Assembly (NCBI GenBank): GCA_016709305.1
Contig: JADJNA010000009.1
Location: 1-64,000 of the forward strand
Reading direction: 5' to 3'
Length of the DNA: 64,000 nt
Source of the DNA: Candidatus Villigracilis saccharophilus
Lineage (GTDB): Bacteria > Chloroflexota > Anaerolineae > Anaerolineales > Villigracilaceae
Shown here: positions 53,553 through 62,606 of the stretch, piece by piece
How the letters are laid out: each line of letters starts with the position of its first letter
Position numbering within the stretch: position 1 is the stretch's first letter
Notes under the pieces: generated by a model
What the model was told of the DNA's origin: nothing
Databases searched by the model: none
The model's input: the letters and a program-made list of their open reading frames with translations, nothing else
Translations under genes and position numbers: made by a program

Positions 53553-54176
53553 ATGTTTCCATCAAACTTACCCAACGCATCAAAACAATTTTCATCCCTT
53601 GATGATGTTCTCAACGCGCTCAAAGGCATGAAGGATGACCCGCTCGCGAATGCAGGCACGAATATTGTCATCAGCCGTGGAAACCCAGGCGCTAAATTAC
53701 TACTCATTGGCGAAGCGCCCGGGCCGCAGGAAAACATTCAAGGCAAACCGTTTGTGGGACCGGCGGGTCAACTGCTCGATAAGATTTTGAAGGCGGGATC
53801 TTTCGACCCGGATAGAGACGTATACATAACCAACTCCGTATTCCGTATGCCGCCGGGCGAAGACGGCAAATCATTTCGCAAACCCAATGACCAGGAAATC
53901 GATTACTACCGTCCATTCGTCTTTGAGATCATCCGATCAATCGACCCGCTTGTGATCCTGCTGACCGGGAACGTTGCCTGCCAATCCGTGCTTAAAAAGA
54001 CAGGCATCACCTCCCTGCGCGGACAATGGACTCAGGTCGAAGGTCACTGGTCGATGCCGATCTTTCATCCATCCTATTTGTTGAGAAACCAATCCCGCGA
54101 GCCTGGTTCTCCCAAGTCCATGATGTGGGATGACATCCGCGAGATCCGCAGGAAGTATGATGAACTCCGCAGTTGA
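53553..54176 (+). CDS. Uracil-DNA glycosylase family 4-like protein lacking Fe-S cysteines
   Basis: A 207-aa protein with GEAPGPQENIQGKPFVGPAGQ, the family 4/5 uracil-DNA glycosylase signature, then VYITNSVFRMPPG, LTGNVACQSVLKKTG and FHPSYLLRN. Family 4 enzymes hold a 4Fe-4S cluster with four cysteines; the N-terminal CxxC is absent here, the position usually read K.C.PP is F.MPP, and only one cysteine remains in the whole protein. It may still remove uracil from DNA without the cluster, or act on another damaged base. GAGGAAG lies before the start. Confidence 0.85.
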   Translation: MFPSNLPNASKQFSSLDDVLNALKGMKDDPLANAGTNIVISRGNPGAKLLLIGEAPGPQENIQGKPFVGPAGQLLDKILKAGSFDPDRDVYITNSVFRMPPGEDGKSFRKPNDQEIDYYRPFVFEIIRSIDPLVILLTGNVACQSVLKKTGITSLRGQWTQVEGHWSMPIFHPSYLLRNQSREPGSPKSMMWDDIREIRRKYDELRS

Positions 54177-54216
54177 GCAACCCCATAAAGTTTCAAAAAG
54201 AAGCCACCTCTTTACT

Positions 54217-54250
54217 AAACTGGACAAGCGATTTGTTTGTCCAGTTTTCA
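54217..54250 (+). terminator. Intrinsic terminator after the glycosylase gene
   Basis: An 11-bp stem, aaactggacaa / ttgtccagttt, with a nine-base loop is followed by TTTTCA. It separates the glycosylase from the LacI promoter that starts at 54266. Confidence 0.8.
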
Positions 54251-54265
54251 TATCTACGGCCTAGA

Positions 54266-54295
54266 TTGACGTTTCATAACATACTATGCTACACT
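54266..54295 (+). promoter_or_regulatory. Predicted sigma-70-type promoter of the lacI-galactosidase unit
   Basis: TTGACG (54266-54271), an 18-bp spacer and TACACT (54290-54295). The operator at 54295-54308 overlaps the -10 box end and start region, the ideal place for repression. Confidence 0.65.
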
Positions 54296-54308
54296 GAAAG
54301 TGCTTTCA
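54295..54308. promoter_or_regulatory. LacI-type operator, copy 1
   Basis: TGAAAGTGCTTTCA has six-base inverted arms around a two-base centre. The same 14 bases occur at 57495-57508, the only other promoter in the locus. Size and symmetry fit LacI-family operators; a second half-like ctgctttca follows. Confidence 0.82.
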
Positions 54309-54331
54309 TCACTGCTTTCAAGAGAAGAAAT

Positions 54332-55336
54332 ATGCCCAGAAAAAAGAAACCCACCATTTATGATGTTGCCGAAAAATCGGGGATCAGTATTTCAACGATC
54401 TCGCGTGTACTGAACACTCCCGAAAAAGTGAACCCCGAAACCCGTGCGCTTGTATTGGACGCGATCGACAAGCTCGGATTCGTTCCAAAAGCCGAAGCGC
54501 GTGCCCGCGCATTGAGCAACACCAATCGAATCGGCGTGATCACACCATTCTTCACTGCCCCATCCTTCGTGCAACGCTTGCGAGGCGTTGCATCTGCTTT
54601 GGCAGCGTCAAACTATGAGCTGGTGATCTTCACCGTTGAGTCCTCTGATCATATACAGGGGTATCTTTCTTCGATCCCCTTCATGGGGAATCTTGACGGG
54701 CTGATCGTCATGTCCCTGCCCATTCAGAAAAAAGATGCGCAACGGCTCATTGAACACGGCATCGATACCGTGTTGATCGAATATTCCCACCCTGAACTTA
54801 ACAGCATTGAAATAGATAATTTTCAGGGCGGCCAAATGGCGGCGCAATACCTGCTGGATAAAGGACATAAGCGCATCGCATTTATTGGCGACAAAGAACC
54901 CCATGATTTTGAGATCCACCCCGCCGGAATGCGGCTGAAAGGATTTCAAGCGGCGTTGAAAAAAGCCCGCATCCAGTCTCCCAATGAATATATCCGATTG
55001 TTCGCGAACACCAAGGAAGATGCCATGCGGGCAACACGCGAGTTATTAAGCCTTCCCACTCCCCCGACAGCGATCTTTGCCGCAGCCGATATCCAGGCAA
55101 TTAGCGCCCTGAAAGTGACGCGCGAATTGGGCATAAAAGTACGGGAGCAACTGGCTGTGATCGGGTTTGACGATATTGATTCAGCTGAATACCTTGATCT
55201 TACAACAGTCCGCCAGCATCTGGATGAGTCAGGCAAGCTGGCAGTTGAAATATTACTCACACATATAGCAGATCCCTCACGCCCTCCTCAACATGTAAAT
55301 TTACCCCTCAACATCATCGAACGCCAGACAACATAA
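54332..55336 (+). CDS. LacI-family transcriptional repressor
   Basis: A 334-aa regulator starting MPRKKKPTIYDVAEKSGIS; I use 54332 because the helix-turn-helix begins right after and the frame upstream to 54173 overlaps the terminator. The DNA-binding part reads DVAEKSGISISTISRVLNTPEKV and ends LGFVPKAEARA (hinge). The ligand-binding domain has IGVITPFFT, DGLIVMSLPI, DNFQGGQMAAQYLLDKGHKRIAFIG and LAVIGFDDIDSAEYLDLTTV. It probably represses itself, the galactosidase and the transporter operon through the two identical operators and is released by a galactoside or sucrose-type sugar. The ligand is inferred from neighbours. Confidence 0.93.
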   Translation: MPRKKKPTIYDVAEKSGISISTISRVLNTPEKVNPETRALVLDAIDKLGFVPKAEARARALSNTNRIGVITPFFTAPSFVQRLRGVASALAASNYELVIFTVESSDHIQGYLSSIPFMGNLDGLIVMSLPIQKKDAQRLIEHGIDTVLIEYSHPELNSIEIDNFQGGQMAAQYLLDKGHKRIAFIGDKEPHDFEIHPAGMRLKGFQAALKKARIQSPNEYIRLFANTKEDAMRATRELLSLPTPPTAIFAAADIQAISALKVTRELGIKVREQLAVIGFDDIDSAEYLDLTTVRQHLDESGKLAVEILLTHIADPSRPPQHVNLPLNIIERQTT

Positions 55337-55356
55337 TTTTTTAAGGAAGATATCTT

Positions 55357-57463
55357 ATGCCAATCCACTCATCCGCAACAGGCTGGATTCTTGAAACGCG
55401 TAACACCGGCTACGCGCTTGGATTAAATCCAAGCAGGTTTGCTTGCACATCGATATTGGGGGGCGCGGCTGCCTTACATCAGCGACTATCCTGCGCCATT
55501 TGATCCCATCAAATGGTCTTCTCCTGACGGACCACATCACTTCGTTCCGGAAGAATATCCCGGCTATGCCAACACAAAATATATCGACCCCTGCCTCAAA
55601 GTCACTTTTGCAGATGGGACACGGGATGTAATTTTGACCTATGAGGATTTTTCCGTTACCGCCTCTCCCCAACCGGTGCTGGCCCTGCATTTCAAAGATT
55701 CGTATTACCCGTTGCAGTTGACTCTGCATTACCGCATCCATGAGGAGTACGATCTGATCGAACGCTGGGTCACGCTCGAAAACCTCGGCGATGATCCGAT
55801 CCTGGTCGAACGCGCTTTCTCAGCCAAGTGGACTTTACCACCCGGTGACAATTACTCATTAACCCATCTTTATGGGCGACATATTGATGAATTCCACATT
55901 CAGCGCGAACCATTAACGCCGGGATTGAAAGTCATCGAAAGCCGCCGCATCATTCCAAGTCACCGCGCCAGCCCGTGGTTTACAGTTGACCGCAATGCAA
56001 GCGAGGAACAAGGTGAAGTCTGGTTCGGCACATTGGCATGGAGCGGCAACTTCAAGATCACCGCCGAGGTGACTGAGTTTGCGTCCACACGCATCAGCAT
56101 CGGGGTCAACGATTGGGATTTTGCGTGGAAGTTAATGCCGCATCAAATACTCGCCACGCCCGCCTCCATTTCCGGATATACAAAAGATGGTTTCGGCGCG
56201 GCCAGCAGGATCTTCCATGACTATGTGCGCGATGAGGTCATTCCACATGGAAAGACTCCGCACAAGATTTTATACAACTCGTGGGAAGCAACCCTCTTCG
56301 ATGTGGATGAAACATCGCAATCAAAACTCGCCGTGATCGCCGCGCAAATGGGCGTGGAATTATTCGTTATGGACGATGGCTGGTTTCATAACCGCAATCT
56401 CGATAATGCCGGTCTCGGCGATTGGTTCCCAGACAGGGTCAAATTCCCAAACGGGCTTGGCGGTTTAATAAGGAGCGTCAATGAGCTCGGTATGGACTTT
56501 GGTTTATGGGTCGAGCCGGAAATGGTCAACCCCGATAGCGACCTGTACCGCGCCCATCCCGATTGGGTGCTTCACTTCCCGACCCGCGCGCGCACCGAAA
56601 GCCGCAATCAACTTATTCTTAACATGGCGAGGATGGATGTGCAAAACCACATCATCGAATCGCTCGATAAACTTCTCAGCGAAAACAATATCACCTTCAT
56701 TAAATGGGATATGAATCGCGGCGTGAGTGAACCCGGCTGGGCGGATGCCCCCGCCGACCAGCGCGAGATCTGGGTGCGCTATGTCCAGGGCGTGTATCAT
56801 GTTTGGGGCAGGCTGCGTCAGCGGCATCCCAATGTCATTTGGCAGAGTTGTGCCAGCGGCGGCGGACGAGCCGATTTTGGCATCCTCGAATTTGCAGACC
56901 AGATCTGGACGAGCGATAATACCGAAGCCACCGCGCGCTTAAATATTCAGGAAGGCTATTCGCAATTCCTGCCGGCCAACACCATGGAAGCCTGGGTGAC
57001 GGATTGGGACAAAGACATTGTGCCGCTTGAGTTCCGTTTTCACGTCAGCATGTGCGGCTCACTTGGAGTAGGTGGAAATCTGCTTGAGTGGGGTCAATCT
57101 GATCGCGAGTCCGCCGCGAAATGCATCAGCTTGTACAAAGAGATTCGTCACATCATTCAGTTTGGCGACCAATTCCGTTTGATCTCATCTCAAAAGAATG
57201 CTTACTCGGCGGTGCAGTATGTCAGCAAGGATAAAAGGGAAGGCGTGTTGTTCGCATTCCGCACACACATCCCCGAGCCGTTCAATATTCCCATGGTCCA
57301 CTTGCGCGGGTTAGACCCCGAAGGGATGTATTCCATCGAAGGGGTCGAGCAGCCCAGGTCTGGCATGGCCTGGATGGAAGCGGGTTTGAAAGTGGAATTA
57401 AAAATCTACAAAGCACAGTGCTGCAAATTAAGAAAATTTAGGAATGTGCCTCTCAGATATTGA
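55357..57463 (+). CDS. GH36 alpha-galactosidase (one-base frame break near 55435)
   Basis: The ATG at 55357 follows AAGGAAG and reads GWILETRNTGYALGLNPS, the proper N-terminus. One extra A at 55435 breaks the frame; after it the protein continues GLLAHRYWGARLPYISDYP to 57463, about 701 aa in all. Catalytic motifs of GH36 are intact: FVMDDGWF, WVEPEMVNPDSDLY, FIKWDMNRG (nucleophile Asp) and CASGGGRADFG ... WTSDNTEA (acid/base Asp). It releases terminal alpha-galactose from melibiose and raffinose-type sugars. There is no signal peptide, so it acts on imported sugars. It lies 20 bp after the repressor. Confidence 0.9.
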
Positions 57464-57488
57464 CTCCGACAAACGAGTGTGCTAAACT
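57460..57488 (+). promoter_or_regulatory. Predicted promoter of the sugar transporter operon
   Basis: TTGACT (57460-57465), a 17-bp spacer and TAAACT (57483-57488). The -35 box overlaps the stop codon of the galactosidase. The operator starts six bases downstream. Confidence 0.68.
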
Positions 57489-57494
57489 AGTTAC

Positions 57495-57508
57495 TGAAAG
57501 TGCTTTCA
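57495..57508. promoter_or_regulatory. LacI-type operator, copy 2
   Basis: TGAAAGTGCTTTCA, identical to 54295-54308. An extra half-site, CACTTTCA, lies a few bases downstream (about 57511-57518). The rest of the 189-bp gap to the binding-protein gene holds no gene. Confidence 0.82.
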
Positions 57509-57652
57509 AGATAACACTTTCAGGAAAATAAGAACCTATCCGGTCGCGATTGATCTGCTGGATACACGTTTTTTCATGAACACAGAAAAATCAGATACTT
57601 AGTTCTTATATCGTCCACCCATATTCAAGATTCATGAGGAGAAAGAAAAAAA

Positions 57653-58996
57653 ATGAACAAGAAGTCACTGATTTGGTCACTGATAAGTCTGCTCGTTTTG
57701 GCATCCCTGGTACTCACCGCCTGCGGTGGGTCCGCAACTGAAGCTGCTGTTGCTGAACCTGACGCAACTGAAGCTCCTGCCGCCCTACCTGCTGGTGATG
57801 GAAAGGTCTCCATCTTTGGTGGTTATGGTGAAGCTCAGGCCGCTGCTTTCCAACAGGCCCTGACCGAGTTTGGTAAAGCCAATGGAATCGAAATTACCTT
57901 TACCTCCCTCGCCACCTTTGACACCGACATTAAGGTGAAGATCGAAGCCGGTCAGGAACCTGACATCGCCATGTGGCCTCAGCCCGGCGGGTTGAAAAAT
58001 CTCGCCGACATGCTCGTTCCCCTTGATGAAGTTATCGACATCAGCATTCCTCAATCCACTCTGGTTCCTGGTTGGGATACGCTTGCAGTTGTTGACGGCA
58101 AGATCTACGGTCTGCCCGTTTCCGCAAACATGAAGACTCTGGTCTTCTACAACCCCTCAGCCTTCGAAGCTAATGGCTACACCGTGCCAGCCAACGACGC
58201 TGAATTGGTTGCCCTTGAAGAAAAAATCAAGGCTGACGGCACTGGTTATCCTTGGTGCGCAGGCATCGAGTCTGGTGGCGCCACCGGCTGGCCTTTCACT
58301 GACTGGGCCGAACAATATGTCTTGGATTACAACGGCGCCGAAGTTTATGCCAAATGGGTTTCCGGTGAAGTTGATTTTGCTTCCCCCGAAGTCACCAAGG
58401 CTGCCGATGAAGTTTCCAAGCGCTTGCTTGCTGAAGGTCAGGTTAACGGCGGCGGTATCTCCATGGCGACCGACTCCTTCCAGGACACCGCTCCTTTGTT
58501 CGCCGAAGGGAAGGATAATGGCCAGTGCTTCATGCTGCGCCAGGGTTCCTTTATCACCGCATTCATGCCCGAAGATATTCAAGCTGAAGTCAAGGCTGGC
58601 GATTACACTCACCTCGATGTCTTCCCGCTTCCGGCACCTGAAGGTGCGCAAGCTGGTGTGATCGGTGGTGGTGACATCGCCGCGGTCTTCGATGGCCATG
58701 TTGATCAGGATGTTGCCAAGGTGGTTGCTTACATCTTCAGCGCAGATGTTCTGAAGTACCAGGTTGCCACCGGTGATATCTCCCCGCACAAGACCTTCGA
58801 TCTCTCTCTCTATCCGAACGAAATGCAGAGGAAGATCGGCGAAGCCATGGCCAATGCTGCAGTTTTTGGCTTCGATGGTTCCGACCAGATGCCCGCTGAA
58901 GTTAACGCTGAATTCTGGGCTGCTGGTACCGACTTCGTTGCAGGCCGCGCTACCTGGGCTGAAGCTGCCGCACGAATTGACAGCAAGTATCCCTAG
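57653..58996 (+). CDS. Sugar ABC transporter substrate-binding lipoprotein
   Basis: A 447-aa family 1 extracellular solute-binding protein. Lipobox LVLTAC gives Cys24; an Ala/Glu/Pro linker follows. Domain motifs: VSIFGGYGEAQAAAFQQAL, FDTDIKVKIEAGQEPDIAMWPQ, YGLPVSANMKTLVFYNPSAFEANG, GKDNGQCFMLRQGSF and GGGDIAAVFDG. It resembles the alpha-glucoside binder AglE more than maltose binders. GAGGAGAAAG lies upstream. Codon use is more biased and GC-ending than its neighbours, typical of a highly expressed gene. It delivers oligosaccharides to the permeases below. Confidence 0.92.
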   Translation: MNKKSLIWSLISLLVLASLVLTACGGSATEAAVAEPDATEAPAALPAGDGKVSIFGGYGEAQAAAFQQALTEFGKANGIEITFTSLATFDTDIKVKIEAGQEPDIAMWPQPGGLKNLADMLVPLDEVIDISIPQSTLVPGWDTLAVVDGKIYGLPVSANMKTLVFYNPSAFEANGYTVPANDAELVALEEKIKADGTGYPWCAGIESGGATGWPFTDWAEQYVLDYNGAEVYAKWVSGEVDFASPEVTKAADEVSKRLLAEGQVNGGGISMATDSFQDTAPLFAEGKDNGQCFMLRQGSFITAFMPEDIQAEVKAGDYTHLDVFPLPAPEGAQAGVIGGGDIAAVFDGHVDQDVAKVVAYIFSADVLKYQVATGDISPHKTFDLSLYPNEMQRKIGEAMANAAVFGFDGSDQMPAEVNAEFWAAGTDFVAGRATWAEAAARIDSKYP

Positions 58997-59019
58997 TCTT
59001 TTCTTAAAGATATAAAATA

Positions 59020-59057
59020 GTGGCACTGGCTCATCAGGGTCGGTGCCACATCTCTTT
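59020..59057 (+). terminator. Partial terminator/attenuator hairpin after the binding-protein gene
   Basis: gtggcac (59020-59026) pairs with gtgccac (59043-59049), followed by atctcttttag. Such a weak hairpin after a binding-protein gene commonly lets it be made in excess of the permeases. Confidence 0.55.
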
Positions 59058-59113
59058 TAGCACTCCCTCCGCTGGTAGTGTTCGATCGGTATCATAATAA
59101 CGGAGATTGAGAC

Positions 59114-60094
59114 ATGAGCGACATAATTTTCGGACTTGTTTCCATCGTGATTGGCATCGCTGCCAGTTATGGGCTGTATTGGCTGCTTAACTTCCTGCTC
59201 TCTCTACTGCCAGAACGCATTTCCCGCAATGCCGCCTGGCTGGCTTTTTTGACACCAGCTGCGGTATTGGTGATTCTGGTGCTGATCGTTCCTCTACTTC
59301 AGACTGTGGTTTGGTCTTTTATGGATGATCGAGTGAAAGCATGGGTGGGATTCAAAAACTATGTTGATCTCTTTACTGATAAGCGCTTCCTGGGCATACT
59401 GCTGAATAATTTCCTGTGGGTGCTGGTCGTGCCGGCGATTACAGTGGCGATTGGGACAGCCGTAGCTACCCTGACCAATCAAGTTGGGCCTACTCGCGAA
59501 AGAATCTTTAAATCTTTGATCTTCATGCCCATGGCGATCAGCTTTGTAGCGGCCGCGACCATCTGGTCTTATTTCTACTCTTATGTTCCGCCGGGTCGTC
59601 CGGAAGTCGGCTTGCTTAATGCGCTGGTAAAGTTGTCAGGCTTTGAAGCACAACCCTGGCTTACCATGGATCAAGGGCGCTTGAATTCCTTTTTGCTCAT
59701 GGCCGTTGTGGTCTGGCTGCAGGTCGGGTATTCCATGGTCGTCATTTCTGCTGCAATCAAAAATGTACCCGAGGAAACGATCGAAGCGGCTCAATTAGAC
59801 GGAGCCTCTGCCTGGCAGGTCTTTGCCGGCGTGGTTCTGCCGCAGGTTTGGGGAACGGTAATGTCAGTATTTGTCACTGTCCTGATCCTTGTCATGAAAG
59901 TCTTCGATATCGTGCTTTCCATGACCCGTGGGAACTTCACCACCAGTGTTCTGGCATTTGAATGGTACAAGCAATTCTTCGAGAACTCCAACATCGGCCC
60001 TGCTTCTGCGGTGGTTACTGTATTGGTCTTGTTGATCGGTCCGTTGATGTATCTGCAAATTAAGACAGTACAACAGCAGGAGGCACTGCGATGA
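59114..60094 (+). CDS. Sugar ABC transporter permease (MalF/AglF-like)
   Basis: A 326-aa membrane protein with about seven helices (IIFGLVSIVIGIAASYGLYWLL is an extra N-terminal one; then AAVLVILVLIVPLLQTVVWSF). The EAA loop that contacts the ATPase is EAAQLDGASAWQVFAGVVLPQV. GGAG lies before the ATG. It overlaps the next permease by an ATGA, so the pair is co-translated. No ATPase gene is present, so a shared MsmK-type ATPase elsewhere is likely. Confidence 0.92.
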   Translation: MSDIIFGLVSIVIGIAASYGLYWLLNFLLSLLPERISRNAAWLAFLTPAAVLVILVLIVPLLQTVVWSFMDDRVKAWVGFKNYVDLFTDKRFLGILLNNFLWVLVVPAITVAIGTAVATLTNQVGPTRERIFKSLIFMPMAISFVAAATIWSYFYSYVPPGRPEVGLLNALVKLSGFEAQPWLTMDQGRLNSFLLMAVVVWLQVGYSMVVISAAIKNVPEETIEAAQLDGASAWQVFAGVVLPQVWGTVMSVFVTVLILVMKVFDIVLSMTRGNFTTSVLAFEWYKQFFENSNIGPASAVVTVLVLLIGPLMYLQIKTVQQQEALR

Positions 60095-60960
60095 ATAAAA
60101 TTGCGCACCTACTTCGAAGGATGAATCTGGGCAGTACCATTATGTTAATCATTCTGGTTGCCCTTTGGTCAACCCCCACTGTTGGTCTGCTCATTACATC
60201 CCTGCGGCCGCGCTCTGTCGCTGAGATATCGCCCTGGTGGGAAGCCTTGCTAAATCCGATCGGCACGACTTGGACGTTGGATGCCTACCAGAATTCACTT
60301 GCGGGTGGAATGCTGTCTTCTCTAATAAACACCATCGCAGTTAGCGTGCCTGCGACCATCCTTCCACTCATGATCGCGGCAAATGCCGCCTATGCTTTTA
60401 CCTTCTTGAAATTCAAGGGCAAGGAATTTTTCTTTGCAACCCTGGTGGCATTGATGGTTATCCCGGTACAGTCTTCGTTGATCCCGGTACTCCGGGGAAT
60501 GGTCTGGATACAGCGCACATTTGATGTTCAGCTCACTGGAACTTACGTCAGTGCCTGGTTGGTACACAGCGCTTTTGCGATGCCGTTGGCAATCTACACT
60601 CTGCGTAATTTCATGATGACACTGCCTATTTCCCTGATCGAAGCTGCCAAGGTGGATGGCGCCAGCTACTACCAGATCTTCTGGAAACTGGTGCTGCCCA
60701 TGTCTGCTCCTGCGATCGCTTCCTTTGCGATTTTCCAGTTCCTGTGGGTTTGGAACGACTACCTGATCGCCTTCATCTTCGTTGGGGAACAGAAGTCAGT
60801 CATGACCTATCAACTGTTGAGACTGCTGGGTCAGTACGGAGAAGGCTGGCAGGACGTAGCCGCTGGCTCCTTTATCTCCCTGATCATTCCACTCATTGTA
60901 TTTTTCAGTTTGCAGCGCTTTATCGTTCGCGGGTTGCTGGCAGGCTCAGTCAAAGGATAA
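60091..60960 (+). CDS. Sugar ABC transporter permease (MalG/AglG-like)
   Basis: A 289-aa permease with six helices and the EAA loop EAAKVDGASYYQIFWKLVLP followed by FLWVWNDYLIAFIF, the MalG-type hallmark. It starts inside the end of the first permease gene. With it and the lipoprotein it forms the importer for alpha-galactoside or alpha-glucoside oligosaccharides. Confidence 0.92.
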   Translation: MNKIAHLLRRMNLGSTIMLIILVALWSTPTVGLLITSLRPRSVAEISPWWEALLNPIGTTWTLDAYQNSLAGGMLSSLINTIAVSVPATILPLMIAANAAYAFTFLKFKGKEFFFATLVALMVIPVQSSLIPVLRGMVWIQRTFDVQLTGTYVSAWLVHSAFAMPLAIYTLRNFMMTLPISLIEAAKVDGASYYQIFWKLVLPMSAPAIASFAIFQFLWVWNDYLIAFIFVGEQKSVMTYQLLRLLGQYGEGWQDVAAGSFISLIIPLIVFFSLQRFIVRGLLAGSVKG

Positions 60961-60975
60961 TTTTTCAAAAGGGAC

Positions 60976-61003
60976 AAAGTGGACTGGTTGCCCAGTCCAC
61001 TTT
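60976..61003 (+). promoter_or_regulatory. 12-bp hairpin abutting the trehalose synthase start
   Basis: aaagtggactgg (60976-60987) pairs perfectly with ccagtccacttt (60992-61003) around a four-base loop. The ATG is four bases further on (61008), so the hairpin occupies the place of the ribosome site; the only purine-rich candidate (gggacaaag) is in or above its 5' arm. It may lower translation of the gene or end part of the transporter transcript. Confidence 0.6.
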
Positions 61004-61007
61004 ATAT

Positions 61008-62606
61008 ATGAACAACAACCTCTGGTACAAGAATTCAGTCTTCTATGAACTTTCCGTCCGCGCCTTCAAGGACAGTGACGGTGACGGGCACGGCGATCTG
61101 CGCGGCCTGACCGAGAAGTTGGACTACCTGCAAACACTTGGCGTGGACTGCATCTGGATCATGCCGATTTATCCTTCGCCATTGCGGGACGATGGCTACG
61201 ACATCGCGGACTATTACAGCGTGGATCCTGATTACGGATCGCTGGACCAGCTCAAAGTCCTGATCGAAGCGGCGCATCAGCGCGACATCCGCATCATCAT
61301 GGACCTGGTGCTGAATCATACATCTGACGCACATCCGTGGTTTCAGGCATCGCGCTCAGACCGCAGCTCACCCTATCGCGATTATTACGTCTGGAACGAT
61401 GACGATAAAAAATACCCGGATGTCCGCATCATCTTTAGCGACGTGGAAAAATCCAATTGGACATGGGATGAAAAAGCGGGTCAATACTTCTGGCATCGCT
61501 TTTATTCAACCCAGCCGGACCTGAACTTCGATAACCCAAAAGTGCGGGATGAAATGCTGAATGTTATGCGCTTTTGGCTAACTCTAGGGATTGACGGCTT
61601 TCGTGTGGATGCGCCGACCTATCTCTTCGAACGCGAAGGGACGAATTGTGAAAGCCTGCCCGAAACTCACGCCTACCTGAAACGCATTCGCAGCATGATG
61701 GATGCGGAGTTTCCCGGCGCGATCATGCTGGCGGAGAGCAACCAGTGGCCGGGCGAACTGGCCCGATATTTCGATGCCGGCGACGAATTTCACATGGCAT
61801 TCCACTTCCCGCTGATGCCGCGTATGTATCTCGCGCTTGCGCAGGGTGATGCAAGCGCGATCATCGATATCTTAGAAGCAACCCCCGCGATTCCCGAGTC
61901 TTGTCAATGGATGCTCTTTTTGCGAAATCATGATGAACTTTCGCTGGAGATGGTGACAGAAAATGAACGAGGGTTCATGTGGCGGGAATACGCCCCAGAA
62001 CCGCAGATGATCCTTAACCTGGGTATCCGCCGCAGGCTGGCGCCGATCATGCGCAACGACCGCCGCAAGATCGAAGTAATCAACTCGCTGCTTTTCACCC
62101 TGCCCGGTTCTCCCATCCTTTATTATGGCGATGAGATCGGCATGGGCGACAACCTCAACCTGCCCGACCGCAACGGAGTCCGCACGCCCATGCAGTGGGA
62201 TGATTCTCTGAATGCGGGCTTTTCAACAGGTGAGCCCTTCTCAGAACTTGTTCAAGGAGAGTTTGGATATCAACGGGTAAATGTTGCCAGCCAGGTGAAT
62301 GATCCCAGTTCGTTGTTCCGATGTATTAAAAGAATGATCGCCATTCGCAAAGAGCATGCCGCCTTTGGCAGCGGCGGCATGGAATGGATCGATATGGGCA
62401 TCCCGTCTGTGGCGGCGTTTCTTCGTAGATATCAGGATGATACGATTCTAGTCATCAACAACCTCGCCTCTTGTGCAGAGACGATTCAGATTCCAGAGGA
62501 ATATCAAACGAACTATCTGAACTTGCTTGGCGGAGATTTGCAAACACTTACCGCACAGGTTACCCTTCAACCTTATTCCTATATGTGGCTGGAACAATTG
62601 AAATGA
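61008..62606 (+). CDS. treS: Trehalose synthase (maltose alpha-D-glucosyltransferase), GH13
   Basis: A 532-aa enzyme from the ATG at 61008; the frame is open from 60744, but that part lies over the permease. It reads NLWYKNSVFYELSVRAFKDS and has the GH13 regions GLTEKLDYLQTLGVDCIWIMP, IIMDLVLNHTS, GIDGFRVDAP (nucleophile Asp), IMLAESNQWPGE (acid Glu) and LFLRNHDELSLEM. The long TreS-specific segments YLFEREGTNCESLPETHAY and YYGDEIGMGDNLNLPDR are present. It interconverts maltose and trehalose. There is no fused maltokinase. It overlaps the next gene by ATGA. Confidence 0.9.
   Translation: MNNNLWYKNSVFYELSVRAFKDSDGDGHGDLRGLTEKLDYLQTLGVDCIWIMPIYPSPLRDDGYDIADYYSVDPDYGSLDQLKVLIEAAHQRDIRIIMDLVLNHTSDAHPWFQASRSDRSSPYRDYYVWNDDDKKYPDVRIIFSDVEKSNWTWDEKAGQYFWHRFYSTQPDLNFDNPKVRDEMLNVMRFWLTLGIDGFRVDAPTYLFEREGTNCESLPETHAYLKRIRSMMDAEFPGAIMLAESNQWPGELARYFDAGDEFHMAFHFPLMPRMYLALAQGDASAIIDILEATPAIPESCQWMLFLRNHDELSLEMVTENERGFMWREYAPEPQMILNLGIRRRLAPIMRNDRRKIEVINSLLFTLPGSPILYYGDEIGMGDNLNLPDRNGVRTPMQWDDSLNAGFSTGEPFSELVQGEFGYQRVNVASQVNDPSSLFRCIKRMIAIRKEHAAFGSGGMEWIDMGIPSVAAFLRRYQDDTILVINNLASCAETIQIPEEYQTNYLNLLGGDLQTLTAQVTLQPYSYMWLEQLK

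Noticed and set aside
54173..54331. N-terminal extension of the LacI regulator
   Set aside because: It covers a terminator, a promoter and the operator; the helix-turn-helix starts just after 54332.
58157..59026. 289-codon minus-strand frame opposite the sugar-binding protein
   Set aside because: It mirrors a highly expressed, GC-ending codon pattern on the plus strand; the product has no recognisable motif.
60744..61007. N-terminal extension of trehalose synthase
   Set aside because: It lies over the permease gene in another frame; the family start NLWYKNSVFYE begins at 61008.
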